In this document: piece by piece, positions 12,260-22,936 of the stretch
How the letters are laid out: each line of letters opens with the position of its first letter
Position numbering within the stretch: the stretch's first letter is position 1
Origin: Boesenbergia rotunda
Lineage: Eukaryota; Streptophyta; Magnoliopsida; Zingiberales; Zingiberaceae
Length of the DNA: 64,000 nt
Assembly (NCBI GenBank): GCA_024364735.1
Contig: JAGFNQ010004034.1
Coordinates: 62,001 to 126,000, forward strand
Direction: 5' to 3'
Translations under genes and position numbers: made by a program
Notes under the pieces: generated by a model
Database searches by the model: none
Told to the model about the DNA's origin: nothing
Seen by the model: only the letters and a program-made list of their open reading frames with translations

Positions 12260-12610
12260 AGACCTAGTGGGACTAGGCACACCTAGTGGGACTAGGCACA
12301 CCTAGTGGGACTAGGTGAAGTCCAGGTAGATCGGGGAGATCGTACGCTGGCAAGGCAGAAGACCTAGTGGGACTAGGCACACCTAGTGGGACTAGGTGAA
12401 GTCCAGGTAGATCGGGGAGATCGTACGCTGGCAAGGCAGAAGACCTAGTGGGACTAGGCACACCTAGTGGGACTAGGTGAAGTCCAGGTAGATCGGGGAG
12501 ATCGTACGCAGGCAAGGCAGAAGACCTAGTGGGACTAGGCACACCTAGTGGGACTAGGCACACCTAGTGGGACTAGGTGAAGTCCAGATGGATCGGGGAG
12601 ATCGCATGCT
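12260..12610 (+). repeat. 81-bp tandem repeats in the 5' LTR of element 1
   Basis: About four units, with starts near 12361, 12442 and 12523. Each contains one or two copies of CCTAG-TGGGA-CTAGG, a perfect 5-bp-stem hairpin, followed by a constant linker (gtccaggtagatcgggg...). The 3' LTR carries the same array at 17283-17610 with different copy number. Because 81 is a multiple of 3, the - strand stays open and produces a meaningless repetitive reading frame. Confidence 0.9.
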
Positions 12611-12784
12611 GGCAAGGTGGAACTCTACCGAGAGACTAGACCTAACTCGAGGGTTAGGCGAATCTGGTTGGGAACCAGGTCAAGTCCGAGCTGGGAGCTA
12701 GGCAGTAGAAATCCAGGTTGGTCAACGGGGTTGACCGAACACTTGGTAGGGGATCCTAGACTTGTGGAAACAAGTTAGGTTGGA

Positions 12785-13100
12785 CTCAATCGATTGGGTA
12801 ATCGATTGAGTGAATCGATCAGTGGATCGATTAAGGAAGTTTGCGCGAGAGGACAAAGGGTGGCTGAATCGATTGGGTAATCGATTCAGCCTTCCCTTAA
12901 TCGATTGGGTAATCAATTAAGGTGTTTCTTGATTGATTGGGGTAATCGATCACAGAGTTTGCGCGAGAGAACAGAGAAGCTCTGAATCGATTGGGTAATC
13001 GATTCAGGGCACGGGTAATCGATTGGCTAATCGATTACCGTTCGAAAACTAGCCGTTGAACGGCTAAATCCTACGTGGTAATCGATTACCAAACCCTAGG
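12785..13100. repeat. Hairpin array with covarying stems, element 1 5' LTR
   Basis: Core AATCGATT-GGGT-AATCGATT with flanking stem bases that change as complementary pairs: CTC/GAG at 12785-12810, GGCTG/CAGCC at 12862-12891, CCTT/AAGG at 12895-12922, CTG/CAG at 12982-13007 and GGT/ACC at 13014-13039. The 3' LTR repeats the array at about 17780-18105 and has one additional complete hairpin near 18070-18097. Confidence 0.88.
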
Positions 13101-13549
13101 CGTCGGGTATAAGGACTTTCGCGCAGGTTTGAAGCCGTAGTTCTTCTCCTCTTCTTCTCCAACTTCATTGTCATTTCAAGGGAAGCCTTGGAGCTTAGTG
13201 CTGCTGCATTTCCAAGGTCCAAGAGGCAATCACAAGCTTGAAGATAGCAAGGAAAGCAAAGAGAGTTCATTTATTGTAAATCTTGTAAGATTTCTTTTGT
13301 GTATTTGCTTTGTTCTTGTTGTGTCTTTGTAACAAGCTTGTAAGAGGTTTCTCCACCTCAAGAAGGAGACTTTCATAGTGCATGAGAGTGTGAGGAGAGT
13401 GGATCCTTGGATTAGTCACCCGACCGGGGTGGATACCAAGTAAAATCCAAGTGTTAGCGATTGCTTGAAGTCTTCCGCCGCGACAAATCATCTACAAGCG
13501 AATCGAAGCTAATCACCCCCCCTCTAGCTCGCCAATCGGTCCCAACAAG

Positions 13550-13561
13550 TGGTATCAGAGC
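13550..13561 (+). other. Primer binding site, initiator tRNA-Met type (element 1)
   Basis: TGGTATCAGAGC begins two bases after the 5' LTR end. It is the standard PBS of plant copia elements. Confidence 0.9.
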
Positions 13562-13675
13562 GAGGTTGCTCTTCATTGGACTCATCGCCAAGAGGGCAAG
13601 AGCTAGAGGAAGAAGAAGAAGTTGGAAGAATCCCTAATTTCAAGAAGTCATCATCAAGGGGTTTCAATTTCAAGA

Positions 13676-14926
13676 ATGGAGTTTGGCTATGACACAAAGG
13701 CACCTCCACCATTCGACAAGGCAAATTTCAATCTTTGGAAGTCAAAGATTGAAAATTATTTCATGATGGAGATAGAGCAATGGTTTGCTCTAATGGAGGG
13801 TTTTGAAGCTCCAACAAGCTCAAAAGGAAAGCTCCTCAAGAAAAGCAAATGGAATGAGGAGCAAATAAAGAGATGCGAGGCCAACTACAAAGTGACCAAG
13901 CTATTGGTCAATCTTTTGCCAAGCACTATCTTGGACAAGATTGGAGAATTTCAAGACGCCAAAGAGCTATGGAGCAAATTGACAATACTTCATGAAGTTC
14001 CCTCCACTCTACCAAATCAAGACAAATTCGAAGAGGGAAATTCATCGAGTGAAGAGGACTCGGAAGTTGAGAGGTGCTCAACATCCGAAGATGAAGCTCA
14101 AGAAGCCTCCACTTCAAGGGTTGTAGAGGAGCAAGATGTGCCATTGGCATCGGACCAAAGAAAAGCGTCAACATCATCATCCGAGGTCAATGAGGAGGAA
14201 GAAGAAGTCTCCACCTCTAGGATTGAGGGGGAGCGAAGGTCATTGACTCTGGAAGAAGAAGAAGTATCTACTTCCGGATCAAGTGAAGAGTCATGCCACA
14301 CCCCTACAAGCAAAGGTATAAAAATTTCAATTTGTAAAAATAAAGATCATATCATTTGCTTTGAGTGTAGGGGAAAAGGGCACTACAAAAGTAAGTGTCC
14401 TACTTTGGTCAAGAAGAAGGTGCAAGTGGCACCCAAGACCAAAGAAAAGTCAAAGGAGGTCGGCCCCATGGTAAAGAAGGATAAGAAGCACATTGTGTGC
14501 TTCTCATGCAAGCAAAAAGGACATTATAGGAATCAATGTCCAAAGGGGAAGAAATCGACCAAGGCAAAAGGGAGGAGCTCAAATCAAGGGGGAGACTCCA
14601 AGAACAAGACTAAGGTACCATTAGGTAATGGTACTTATTTAAATCATGATAATTTGTATGTTAAAAATAATTATTATCATTTTAATGCAATTTATCATGA
14701 ACATAGGAGGCATGAGAAACCTAAGGTAAACTATAGAGCTTTCCATGCTAGGACTACAAAATCTAAGGATAGGGAACAAATTAGGAATTTCCAACGAAGA
14801 CCTACCCAATCCAAGGCTAAGAAAAACAATCACCAAGGCTATATTAGAAAACCAAGCCTTGAGGAGGTAATGATTGAAAATCAAGTTTTGAGGTCAAAAC
14901 TTGATAAACTAGAAAAATCCCTCTAA
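13676..14926 (+). CDS. Gag-like nucleocapsid polyprotein of element 1
   Basis: Gag of about 416 residues, expected to coat the element RNA and form particles. The first in-frame ATG is at 13676 (MEFGYDTKAPPPFDKANF). The N-terminal third has the copia Gag (UBN2/DUF4219-type) signature NLWKSKIENYF...WFALMEGF. Next comes an acidic Ser/Glu-rich region (about 120-215), then two CCHC zinc knuckles, CFECRGKGHYKSKC (from residue 228) and CFSCKQKGHYRNQC (from residue 275), a basic region, and a heptad-like C-terminus (LRSKLDKLEKSL). A TAA stop follows, but the same frame stays open to 15283 and encodes a basic tail ending WVPKSVFATP. Part of the Gag core seems shortened compared with the element-2 Gag. 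Confidence 0.8.
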   Translation: MEFGYDTKAPPPFDKANFNLWKSKIENYFMMEIEQWFALMEGFEAPTSSKGKLLKKSKWNEEQIKRCEANYKVTKLLVNLLPSTILDKIGEFQDAKELWSKLTILHEVPSTLPNQDKFEEGNSSSEEDSEVERCSTSEDEAQEASTSRVVEEQDVPLASDQRKASTSSSEVNEEEEEVSTSRIEGERRSLTLEEEEVSTSGSSEESCHTPTSKGIKISICKNKDHIICFECRGKGHYKSKCPTLVKKKVQVAPKTKEKSKEVGPMVKKDKKHIVCFSCKQKGHYRNQCPKGKKSTKAKGRSSNQGGDSKNKTKVPLGNGTYLNHDNLYVKNNYYHFNAIYHEHRRHEKPKVNYRAFHARTTKSKDREQIRNFQRRPTQSKAKKNNHQGYIRKPSLEEVMIENQVLRSKLDKLEKSL

Positions 14927-15283
14927 AGAATAGAAAATCTATTTAAGGGATCTAAGGATCAAAACCTAGAGTTAGAAAATCAAGGACCCTCTAAGAGCAA
15001 GAAAGGTTTGGGGTACAAACCTAAAACTAAGGATGATGGTCCATCCTACCATAGAGTTCCATATAGGTATGGAACTCAATCTAGGTCTAGAAGTCAAGTC
15101 AAGGCCACAAGGGAAGTCATCCCTAGGGTTGACCAAGACAAGACCAACATGACTAAGGCTTCGGAAAAGCCTAAGAAAGTCTTTAGGAAGGTATCAAGGG
15201 AGGTCATCCCTAGTGAATACCTAGAACACCCTAGGAGCACCAATAGGTGTTGGGTTCCTAAGAGTGTGTTTGCCACACCCTAG
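14927..15283 (+). pseudogene. In-frame continuation of element 1 gag after a TAA stop
   Basis: The frame of the gag ORF continues for 118 codons after the stop at 14924-14926. The product is basic and hydrophilic (GYKPKTKDDG..., CWVPKSVFATP). The element-2 Gag has a counterpart tail, also after an in-frame stop, and also with a WVPKS motif. This is either an ancestral gag C-terminus cut by a nonsense mutation or a readthrough extension. Confidence 0.55.
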
Positions 15284-17136
15284 ATAGGTCTAGGGAGTGT
15301 CAACTCAAATGGGAAGGGTAGTTAACCCAACCTTGATGAAGTTGGCACTTTGGGACATTTTCAAGGAATTATCTTCCTTGAAAATGAAGGAATCAAGTGT
15401 TTACTCTAGGAGGAGTAAAATTTGTGCCAAACTATATTTTTGGAAGATTGAACTTAATAAAAATTGGCACAACTAGGATAGAATCCAAAGATAAGCCAAG
15501 TTGGGGAGTTTTGGCATTATCTTGGAAATTAGGGCAAATTTAGGGATATCTATGGCTTAGCGATGAGTTATTGATACTTAGATAGGAAATCTAGGTATAT
15601 TCTTTTATGACACTATGCCATGTTTTGTATGCCCTATCACATGCCATGACATCATATTTCATCATTCATACTTATTATGAAAATATTACATGTCATGTCA
15701 TACATGCATCACATAGTTATAATTTCCTTTGAAAATCCTAATATGATACATGTCATAGTCATTAATCATGCATAAATCAATTTTTATTGAAATTAAGGAC
15801 ATTGACATTAATTGACATCCTAGGTGGATGATCAAGGTTTATAATGCCTAGGTAGAAATGTATGAACCCTTAGATTAGGGAGAACATGACTTTCACATCT
15901 CACTAAGACCATAAGTTGACTTGTGTGTATTTTTGAGACACATTAGAAACAAGTGAGATGTTAGGGTGATGAACAAAACTCAAGGTGTTGATAAAGTACA
16001 TCATATTTGAGTTTTAGTATCATCAAAACATGAGATTCAATGAACTCCAATCATTGGGAAAGCTAATGTACAAGTCATGTGCATTTAGCCCAAGGAACAT
16101 GGTTGGATATTGTTTTTGAAAAACATTTTAAAACTATCTTGGAAAACTTTAGTGAAGACTATCTTTTGATAGCACTCATCATTGATGAAATGGATACAAA
16201 ATAGAGTAAAACATTGAAATGTTTCAATGGTTTCTAATTTTGTGTCAATCTTTGAAAAAGAAGGTTATTTTCATAGAAAATTATTTTTCCTTGATAGTAT
16301 ATGATATAAATAATGTCTACACAAAATTTTAGAATTTTTCGAATTTTGTAGAATTATTTAGGAGTTTCTGAAATTCGAATCTGAAATTATTTTCAGATTT
16401 CAGAAACTCTCAATCGATCAGATCAGGTGATCGATTGGGGCAGTAGCCAATCGATTGGTCAATCGATTGGTGGATCTTTTTGCGAGCACAAAAGCTCACG
16501 TAATCGATCATTTGATCGATTACAGTCAGCCGTAATCGATCCGTTGATCGATTAAGGCTAGTTTAATCGATTGGTTCCCAACACCAATCGATTGGTGAGA
16601 CTGAAACTGTCAGTTTTCAGTCCATTAACCCATTTTTGTGTAACCTACCAATCCCTAACCCCTTGGAATACTTTTATAAGTATATTTGGGTAAATTTCAT
16701 TGTGAAATCAAAAAGGGAAACGGTTCGGTGAACATTTAAGGGTTTAGGAGAGGTTTTGGTTCAAGTTTTGAATCCCAAAATCTCAATCACCTCAAGTTGA
16801 GTTTTCCTAAAGGTTTAGGAAATCAAAAATCATTGTTGGTGCAATGATAGAGGTTTAGAGCATGTTTTGAGGGGGAGATCTTCCTTAATAACATGTGGTT
16901 GTATTTTTATTTTTGGTAAAATGAAAGGATGAAGATAGGAAATCTTCATTATGATACATGCTCAAGGTTGAGCATAGGTTCAATGAAAAGTATGGGATTT
17001 TCATTGGGTTTGCCTTTGACCATAGAGACTCTTGGGAAGAGTGTTTGATGTGTGTCAAAGGGGGAGAAATGGTATGAAAGGCTAATAGAGTTTAGTCTTT
17101 CTCAAACATATTGTCAAACATCAAAAAGGGGGAGAT
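15284..17136 (+). other. Non-coding interior of element 1, with hairpins and PPT
   Basis: No retroviral enzyme motifs were found in any frame. At 16411-16600 the LTR hairpin motif reappears (for example GTAATCGATC-ATTT-GATCGATTAC near 16499). Next to the 3' LTR lies a purine tract (aaaaagggggaga, 17123-17135) that serves as the polypurine tract. Confidence 0.7.
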
Positions 17137-18554
17137 TGTTGGTGCAATCTTGGTTAGGTTAGGGTTGACCTAGTTTGACAAAGCTCGGGTGAGCTTGAGG
17201 TCGTATGTTTCGATGTTTGATAATGATGTTTGAGTGGTCATGATGTGTGAGTCAAGTGGGTCAAGGTTGACTGGAGGCTTGACTAGGCAAAAGACCTAGT
17301 GGGACTAGGCACACCTAGTGGGACTAGGTGAAGTCCAGGTAGATCGGGGAGATCGTACGCTGGCAAGACAGAAGACCTAGTGGGACTAGGCACACCTAGT
17401 GGGACTAGGTGAAGTCCAGGTAGATCGGGGAGATCGTACGCTGGCAAGGCAGAAGACCTAGTGGGACTAGGCACACCTAGTGGGACTAGGTGAAGTCCAG
17501 GTAGATCGGGGAGATCGTACGCAGGCAAGGCAGAAGACCTAGTGGGACTAGGCACACCTAGTGGGACTAGGTGAAGTCCAGATGGATCGGGGAGATCGCA
17601 TGCTGGCAAGGTGGAAGTCTACCGAGAGACTAGACCTAACTCGATGGTTAGGCGAATCTGGTTGGGAACCAGGTCAAGTCCGAGCTGGGAGCTAGGCAGT
17701 AGAAATCCAGGTTGGTCAACGGGGTTGACCGGACACTTGGTAGGGGATCCTAGACTTGTGGAAACAAGTTAGGTTGGACTCAATCGATTGGGTAATCGAT
17801 TGAGTGAATCGATCAGTGGATCGATTAAGGAAGTTTGCGCGAGAGGACAGAGGGTGGCTGAATCGATTGGGTAATCGATTCAACCTTCCCTTAATCGATT
17901 GGGTAATCAATTAAGGTGTCTCTTGATCGATTGGGGTAATCAATCACAGAGTTTGCGCGAGAGAACAGAGAAGCTCTGAATCGATTGGGTAATCGATTCA
18001 GGGCACGGGTAATCGATTGGCTAATCGATTACCGTTCGAAAACTAGCCGTTGAACGGCTAAATCCTACGTGGTAATCGATTGGGTAATCGATTACCAAAC
18101 CCTAGGCGTCGGGTATAAGGACTTTCGCGCAGGTTTGAAGCCGTAGTTCTTCTCCTCTTCTTCTCCAACTTCATTGCCATTTCAAGGGAAGCCTTGGAGC
18201 TTAGTGCTGCTGCATTTCCAAGGTCCAAGAGACAATCACAAGCTTGAAGATAGCAAGGAAAGCAAAGAGAGTTCATTTATTGTAAATCTTGTAAGATTTC
18301 TTTTGTGTATTTGCTTTGTTCTTGTTGTGTCTTTGTAACAAGCTTGTAAGAGGTTTCTCCACCTCAAGAAGGAGACTTTCATAGTGCATGAGAGTGTGAG
18401 GAGAGTGGATCCTTGGATTAGTCACCCGACCGGGGTGGATACCAAGTAAAATCCAAGTGTTAGCGATTGCTTGAAGTCTTTCGCCGCGACAAATCATCTA
18501 CAAGCAAATCGAAGCTAATCACCCCCCCCTCTAGCTCGCCAATCGGTCCCAACA
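17137..18554 (+). repeat. Element 1, 3' LTR (1418 bp)
   Basis: Nearly the same sequence as 12106-13547. Visible differences are a few substitutions, fewer short CCTAG-TGGGA-CTAGG units and one extra complete AATCGATT hairpin. Ends CCCAACA, then TSD TAGGA. Confidence 0.92.
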
Positions 18555-20952
18555 TAGGATGTACCAGGAAGTAAGGCCTCAACCTCCACGTGGTTAAGAC
18601 CAGCGCATACGTCAGCTTCTCGAGGATGGTGTACCGCGTCTCTGCATCTTTAAGAAGGTGACTGAAAAAATAGATGAGATACTGAATGTTATCTTCTTCT
18701 TGAAGAAGTGATGAGCCCACAGCCTGCTCGGCTGCAGATAGGTAGACAACAAGAGTCTCCCCTTCCGGCGGCTTGTATAATATGGGAAGATCAGATAAGT
18801 ATGCCTTCAGCTCCGTGAAGGCCTTCTCACACTGACCATCCCATTCAAACTTGACTGCTTTCCTCAAGATTTTGAAGAAAGGTAAAGTCCAATATGTTGA
18901 TCGAGATATGAACCTGGATAGAGTTATGATTCTTCCATTAAGTTGTTAAACATCTTTGAAGTTGCTTAGTGACAACATGTTCAAAATAGCTTACACTGTT
19001 TCTGCATTTGCTTCAATCCCTCTTTCTATTACCATGTACCCGAGGAAACGTCCACTTTTCACTCCGAACAGACCCTTAGCTAGATTGAGTTTTTAGTTTG
19101 TTAGCTCTGAGGGTAGCAAACGTCTCCTTTAGGTCAGCAATCATGTCCTTCCCTTTTTTCGTTTTGATCATGATATCATCAATGTAAACCTCGATATTTT
19201 GACAAATCTGATGTCCAAATACCTTGTCGATCATCCATTGATAGGTTGCTTCAGTGTTCCTTAATCTGAATGGCGTGACATTGTAACAGTAGGTACTATC
19301 GGCGGTGACAAAACTTACTTTCTCCTGATCTTCCCGAGCTAGAGGAACCTGATGATATCCTAGATATGCGTCTAACATCGAAATGAATTCACAACTGGAG
19401 GTTGAATCAACCAACTGATCAATGCGAGGCAAGGGGTAGCAGTCTTCAGGGCATGCTTTATTTAAATCTTGAAAGTCGATAGAAAGCCGTCATTTTCCCC
19501 CCAGTACCAGTACATTTGTCAACCAGATTGGGAATTGCACTTCCTGAATGTGTCCAACTTACAACAACTTTGCTATCTCCTCCCTGATTACTTGGTCTTG
19601 TTCTGGAGCAGAATGCCTTCACCTTTGTTTTACTGGTCGTGCTCCTGGAGTGATGTGGAGTTGGTGCGTAGCAAGAGTGGGAGGAACTCCTTTAATCTCG
19701 TCCGTGAACTATGCGAAAACATCATAATGACTGACCAAGCACTTGATCAACCTATAACTTAGTTTAGGCCCCAGGTCTGCAGCAATTCTTGTAACTCCTC
19801 CCGACCGATGAGAATGTATCTGGACTTCTTCGCGCTCAACTGTCTGGCGTTCCTCCTTGGCCTCTTCTTTCGCCTGGAGATCCACTAAGTCGATTTGCAG
19901 GGTCTCGTGAGCCTTCAGGCTCTTGCGGGATTCCATTCTGACTTCCCCGCTATAGCATCGGCGAGAAACTAAATGACTCCGCTTGACCTCGGCAATTTAA
20001 TCTCCGATCGGAAACCTGATCTTCTGGTGGTAGATTGATACCGCAGCTTGTAGCAGGCTAAGGGCTGGTCTCCCCAGAATGACATTGTATGATGATGGGT
20101 GTTTACCACCATAATGAGAGTCCTCCTTGTCCTTTCAAGGTATCATCCCCCAGAGATGGGGAGAGAGAATTTGTCCCACCGGCTGCATCCAATGTCAGTG
20201 AAGCCAAACAGCGGTGTCTAGATAGGATGCAGCTCACCCTCATCTACCTGCATTTGGTCCAGGGCTGCTTTGTACAAATATTGATTGAGTTTCCTGTATC
20301 AACAATGATGCGTTTAACTTCATAATTGGTGATACACACAAGAATTACCAGTACATCTTCATGAGGTGCCTCAACGTCCTCTAGATCATCGGGGCCAAAG
20401 GAGATGACAGGCCTCGTGTGCCTCTCCTGACACTTCACATCATTTGTATATTGGTACAATAGAGCCGCATTCTCAAACTTGTACACATGATTCTCAAGAT
20501 CTGTTTTACCATCATATTAAGCAATTCCTGGGTCTCGAAACTACTTGGGCATGGGTTCGTTCACAATATCCCGGATGAATGGCGAGGAAGTGGGCTTCGA
20601 GAGAACCTTTACAGGTTCACTCCTTCCTTGCCCCTCTTCTCTGCGCAGAGTGCTAGAAGTCGTTGACTGCGCTTTCTCCGGGTCTCCAATGGAGTCTCAT
20701 TGATGTCGTGGGGCCACAGTCATGGGCACACCTAGAGGCGACGGAGATCTCCGATTATGAACATATGATGCAAATGCCTGTTGAGCATCTGCTTGTAATA
20801 GGATTACTCTTTGAGAAGCAACTTGTTCGAACAGTGTGGGCGATTAGGCGATCTAGTTCTTCGCTTGTCATAGTGATGGTTGCCCTTCCGATTCTACCAT
20901 CGAAGTGTTTCTTCTAGTGTTTAAACAAGCTTCTCATAGACGACGCCAAATT
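18555..20952 (-). pseudogene. Gypsy protease, RT and RNase H remnant
   Basis: On the - strand from 20952: PBS region (TGGCGTCGTC...), then a Gag fragment (YDGKTDLENHVYKFENAALL near 20480) that jumps directly into protease (IIVDTGNSINI, active-site DTG near 20300). After that come YNVILGRPALSLLQAAVSIY near 20060, RT (RLSIDFQDLNKACPEDCYPL near 19460; VYIDDIMIK near 19170) and RNase H (FEWDGQCEKAF near 18850; SAAEQAVGSSLLQEED near 18710). Several stops and shifts are present. Most of gag is deleted. The domain wording is typical of the Tat lineage. Confidence 0.85.
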
Positions 20953-21621
20953 TATTCTGGAAGCGAACGACGTGGATAACAAGTCCCGGTGGTGCAGCCT
21001 TGGGTGAAGACGAGGGGGTGCCTGGGCCTGCGAGATTAACACAAGTGTTAAAGGAACACCCCGGAAGGAGTTCCGGCAGAGTCCTCTCCGACGCTCAAGT
21101 CAGAAGCCTTTCAAAATAAGAGAGAAACAAGGAAGTAAATTGTTTAGAGCTAAGATAATTCTAATCCCTTTACCTAGGTGCCTAAGCACTTTATATAGTC
21201 GTCGTCTTGGTAACTGTCGCCACACATATTAAGTTCACTATTATCATCATGCATTATGAGTTGTAGCCACCTGTCAGTTGTCCTACGCAGGGGTGCTACT
21301 AACCGTCGCTGCGCACGTTAAGTTTACTATTATCATGTTAGGTTGTTCTCCCTTTTCATCACTAACGTTCCGCCCGTACTCCAAAGGTGTTTAGAGACTT
21401 CATGAATGAGATCTCGAGTGATAGGTTAACTGAGGTCTAGTCCTCAGCTGCACTTCCCTCAAGATGACCATGGGGACTTACCTCCCGAGATGGTCACGGA
21501 TACTTTTCTCCCGAGATGACCTCGGGCACTTCTCTCCCGAGATGACCTCGGACACTTCTCTCTTGTCATTGTAGTCACGCCACGTAGCCTCCTTAAGCCA
21601 CGTGTCTGCCTCTGGCTAACA
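20953..21621 (-). repeat. Gypsy 5' LTR (about 669 bp)
   Basis: On its own strand it begins TGTTAGCCAGAGG (21621) and ends GAATA, a one-base decay of GAACA, before the PBS TGGCGTCGTC. A four-fold short repeat, cccgagatgacctcgg and variants, lies at 21480-21560. Confidence 0.65.
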
Positions 21622-21629
21622 TCCCAATC

Positions 21630-22936
21630 AGTATACATCTATAATAAAATAATAGGATAATTTTGTAAAATTAAAGGAATGAAACCTAAAAATTTCATGT
21701 GATGTACTAACACGTTGGATTCAACACATCAATTGTTACAAAATTCATTTGAATATAGAAAATTATTATGTTCATTTTTTTCACAAAATATTAATAATAC
21801 TAATATGTATTTATTTTGCAACAATAAAATATTTATAATAGTATTTGTGAAATTTGAAAAGTATTTAATGATGCAACCGAATAACTTTTCTATTTTTATT
21901 ATCAGCTTCTCATTTAGTTTTAGAAAATTTTATAATATAGTATTAGTTTTAAATAAAAATAGTACCAATTAATTTTTATCTTCTTGTATATTAACAATAA
22001 AAAAGAAAAGAGAAAATTTTATTTTATTTTTCATATTCCTGAAATTTATTTAGTTGTATTTATTTTAGATCCTAGATATAAAATAGAAGTTTTACAATAA
22101 ATATTAGATCTGTATTACGACGTTGTAATTTTATTTATGCAAATAATATTGTATATAATATTAGGAATTATTTATATGATATTTATAAAGAATATAGTAT
22201 AAAATATGAAATACAACTTAATATTTCTAAAATTCAAAATACTAATAATAGTAATTTAAAACTTACAAAAGTATAAATTTTATTAAAAGAACAGACGAAA
22301 CATCCACGAGAATTCTCACGTTCCGTACAAGAACTATAGAATTATTTTACGACTACTTTTAATTTTAATGAAGTAGATTTCGATATCCTAAAATGGTGAT
22401 CACAAAGGCTCAAAGCTTTTCTATTCTCTCTATTATCGCCAAGAAATTTAGTTTGTTAAGTGTCAATAGTTGTTGTGAAACCGACGTTTAGTGGAAGCAG
22501 TAATATATTGGATGAACGACGATCGACTTTATCTCTTGGCTAGTTGGAAACCCAAGCATTAACTTGATGATTGGACTAGAGCCAAAAAAATTAAAGGAAT
22601 GCAACTTTCAGATGATGAAGTTGAAGAATTGATATCGAATAGATAAATATTATGGGAATGAGAAATGAAATAAGTAACAACAACACTTCATAAGGTAATG
22701 GGTAAAAAGGTAAAAGGAAAGAGAATTATGTAGGCTTTGATTCTCCTATACCCAGGGAATACGTAGGCAACTTAAATAAATGTAATTCTTTTTTTATGAA
22801 TTTAAAATTTTTATTTTTAATATAATAATATTGAACTGCGGTGAACCATGTAAAAACCATGAACCGAGTGAACCGTCGTGAACCATGCACGAATCGTGAA
22901 CCGACGGTTCCGAACCATAACCTTCTTGGATGGTTA
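21630..22936 (+). pseudogene. hAT transposase remnant, truncated 5' (copy A)
   Basis: The + strand reads STHQLLQNSFEYRKLLCSFF from 21720 onward. It matches the - strand transposase of the complete hAT element at 25347-28242 (STYQLLQDSFQYKDLLCLFF) and continues, with many frame breaks, to the C-terminal dimerisation region near 22440-22640 (MQLSDDEVEELIS). The 3' subterminal repeats rich in GAACC follow at 22840-22925. The 5' half is lost at the boundary with the gypsy LTR. Confidence 0.75.

Larger units (their letters stand above)
12106..13547 (+). repeat. Element 1, 5' LTR (1442 bp)
   Basis: Contains the 81-bp tandem repeats (12260-12600), a series of small hairpins (12641-12720), a block of AATCGATT hairpins (12785-13100), a conserved gaggtttctccacc block near 13350, a poly-C tract near 13516 and the terminal CCCAACA. 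Confidence 0.92.
12106..18554 (+). mobile_element. Non-autonomous gag-only copia-type LTR retrotransposon, element 1 (6449 bp, TSD TAGGA)
   Basis: 5' LTR 12106-13547, 3' LTR 17137-18554; both begin TGTTGGTGCAAT and end CCCAACA. The exact 5-bp target duplication TAGGA lies at 12101-12105 and 18555-18559. PBS at 13550 (TGGTATCAGAGC, complementary to initiator tRNA-Met). A purine-rich PPT lies at 17123-17136. The interior encodes only Gag. No protease, integrase, RT or RNase H motif is visible in 15284-17136. The LTRs look nearly identical apart from repeat copy number, suggesting recent insertion. The gag type, PBS and poly-C tract near the LTR end point to a SIRE-like copia lineage (inference). 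Confidence 0.9.
11706..21621 (-). mobile_element. Decayed Tat-like Ty3/gypsy element, internally deleted and split by a nested LTR element
   Basis: - strand order: 5' LTR 21621-20953, PBS region, short gag remnant, protease, RT, RNase H (to 18555, resuming at 12105-12021), then directly the TATA/R/U5 part of an LTR (12020-11706). The two LTR segments align over the block cacgagcgttaggggaacac / cacaagtgttaaaggaacac and its flanks. Most of gag, the integrase and the 5' part of the 3' LTR are missing. The outer flanks (11701-11705 acttt; 21622-21626 tccca) do not match, so the locus is rearranged and not a simple insertion. Confidence 0.75.

Noticed and set aside
12273..12563. Open frame on the - strand encoding a 27-residue repeat protein (also 17283-17609)
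   Set aside because: It is a by-product of the 81-bp LTR tandem repeat, whose length is a multiple of three; no start context or family.
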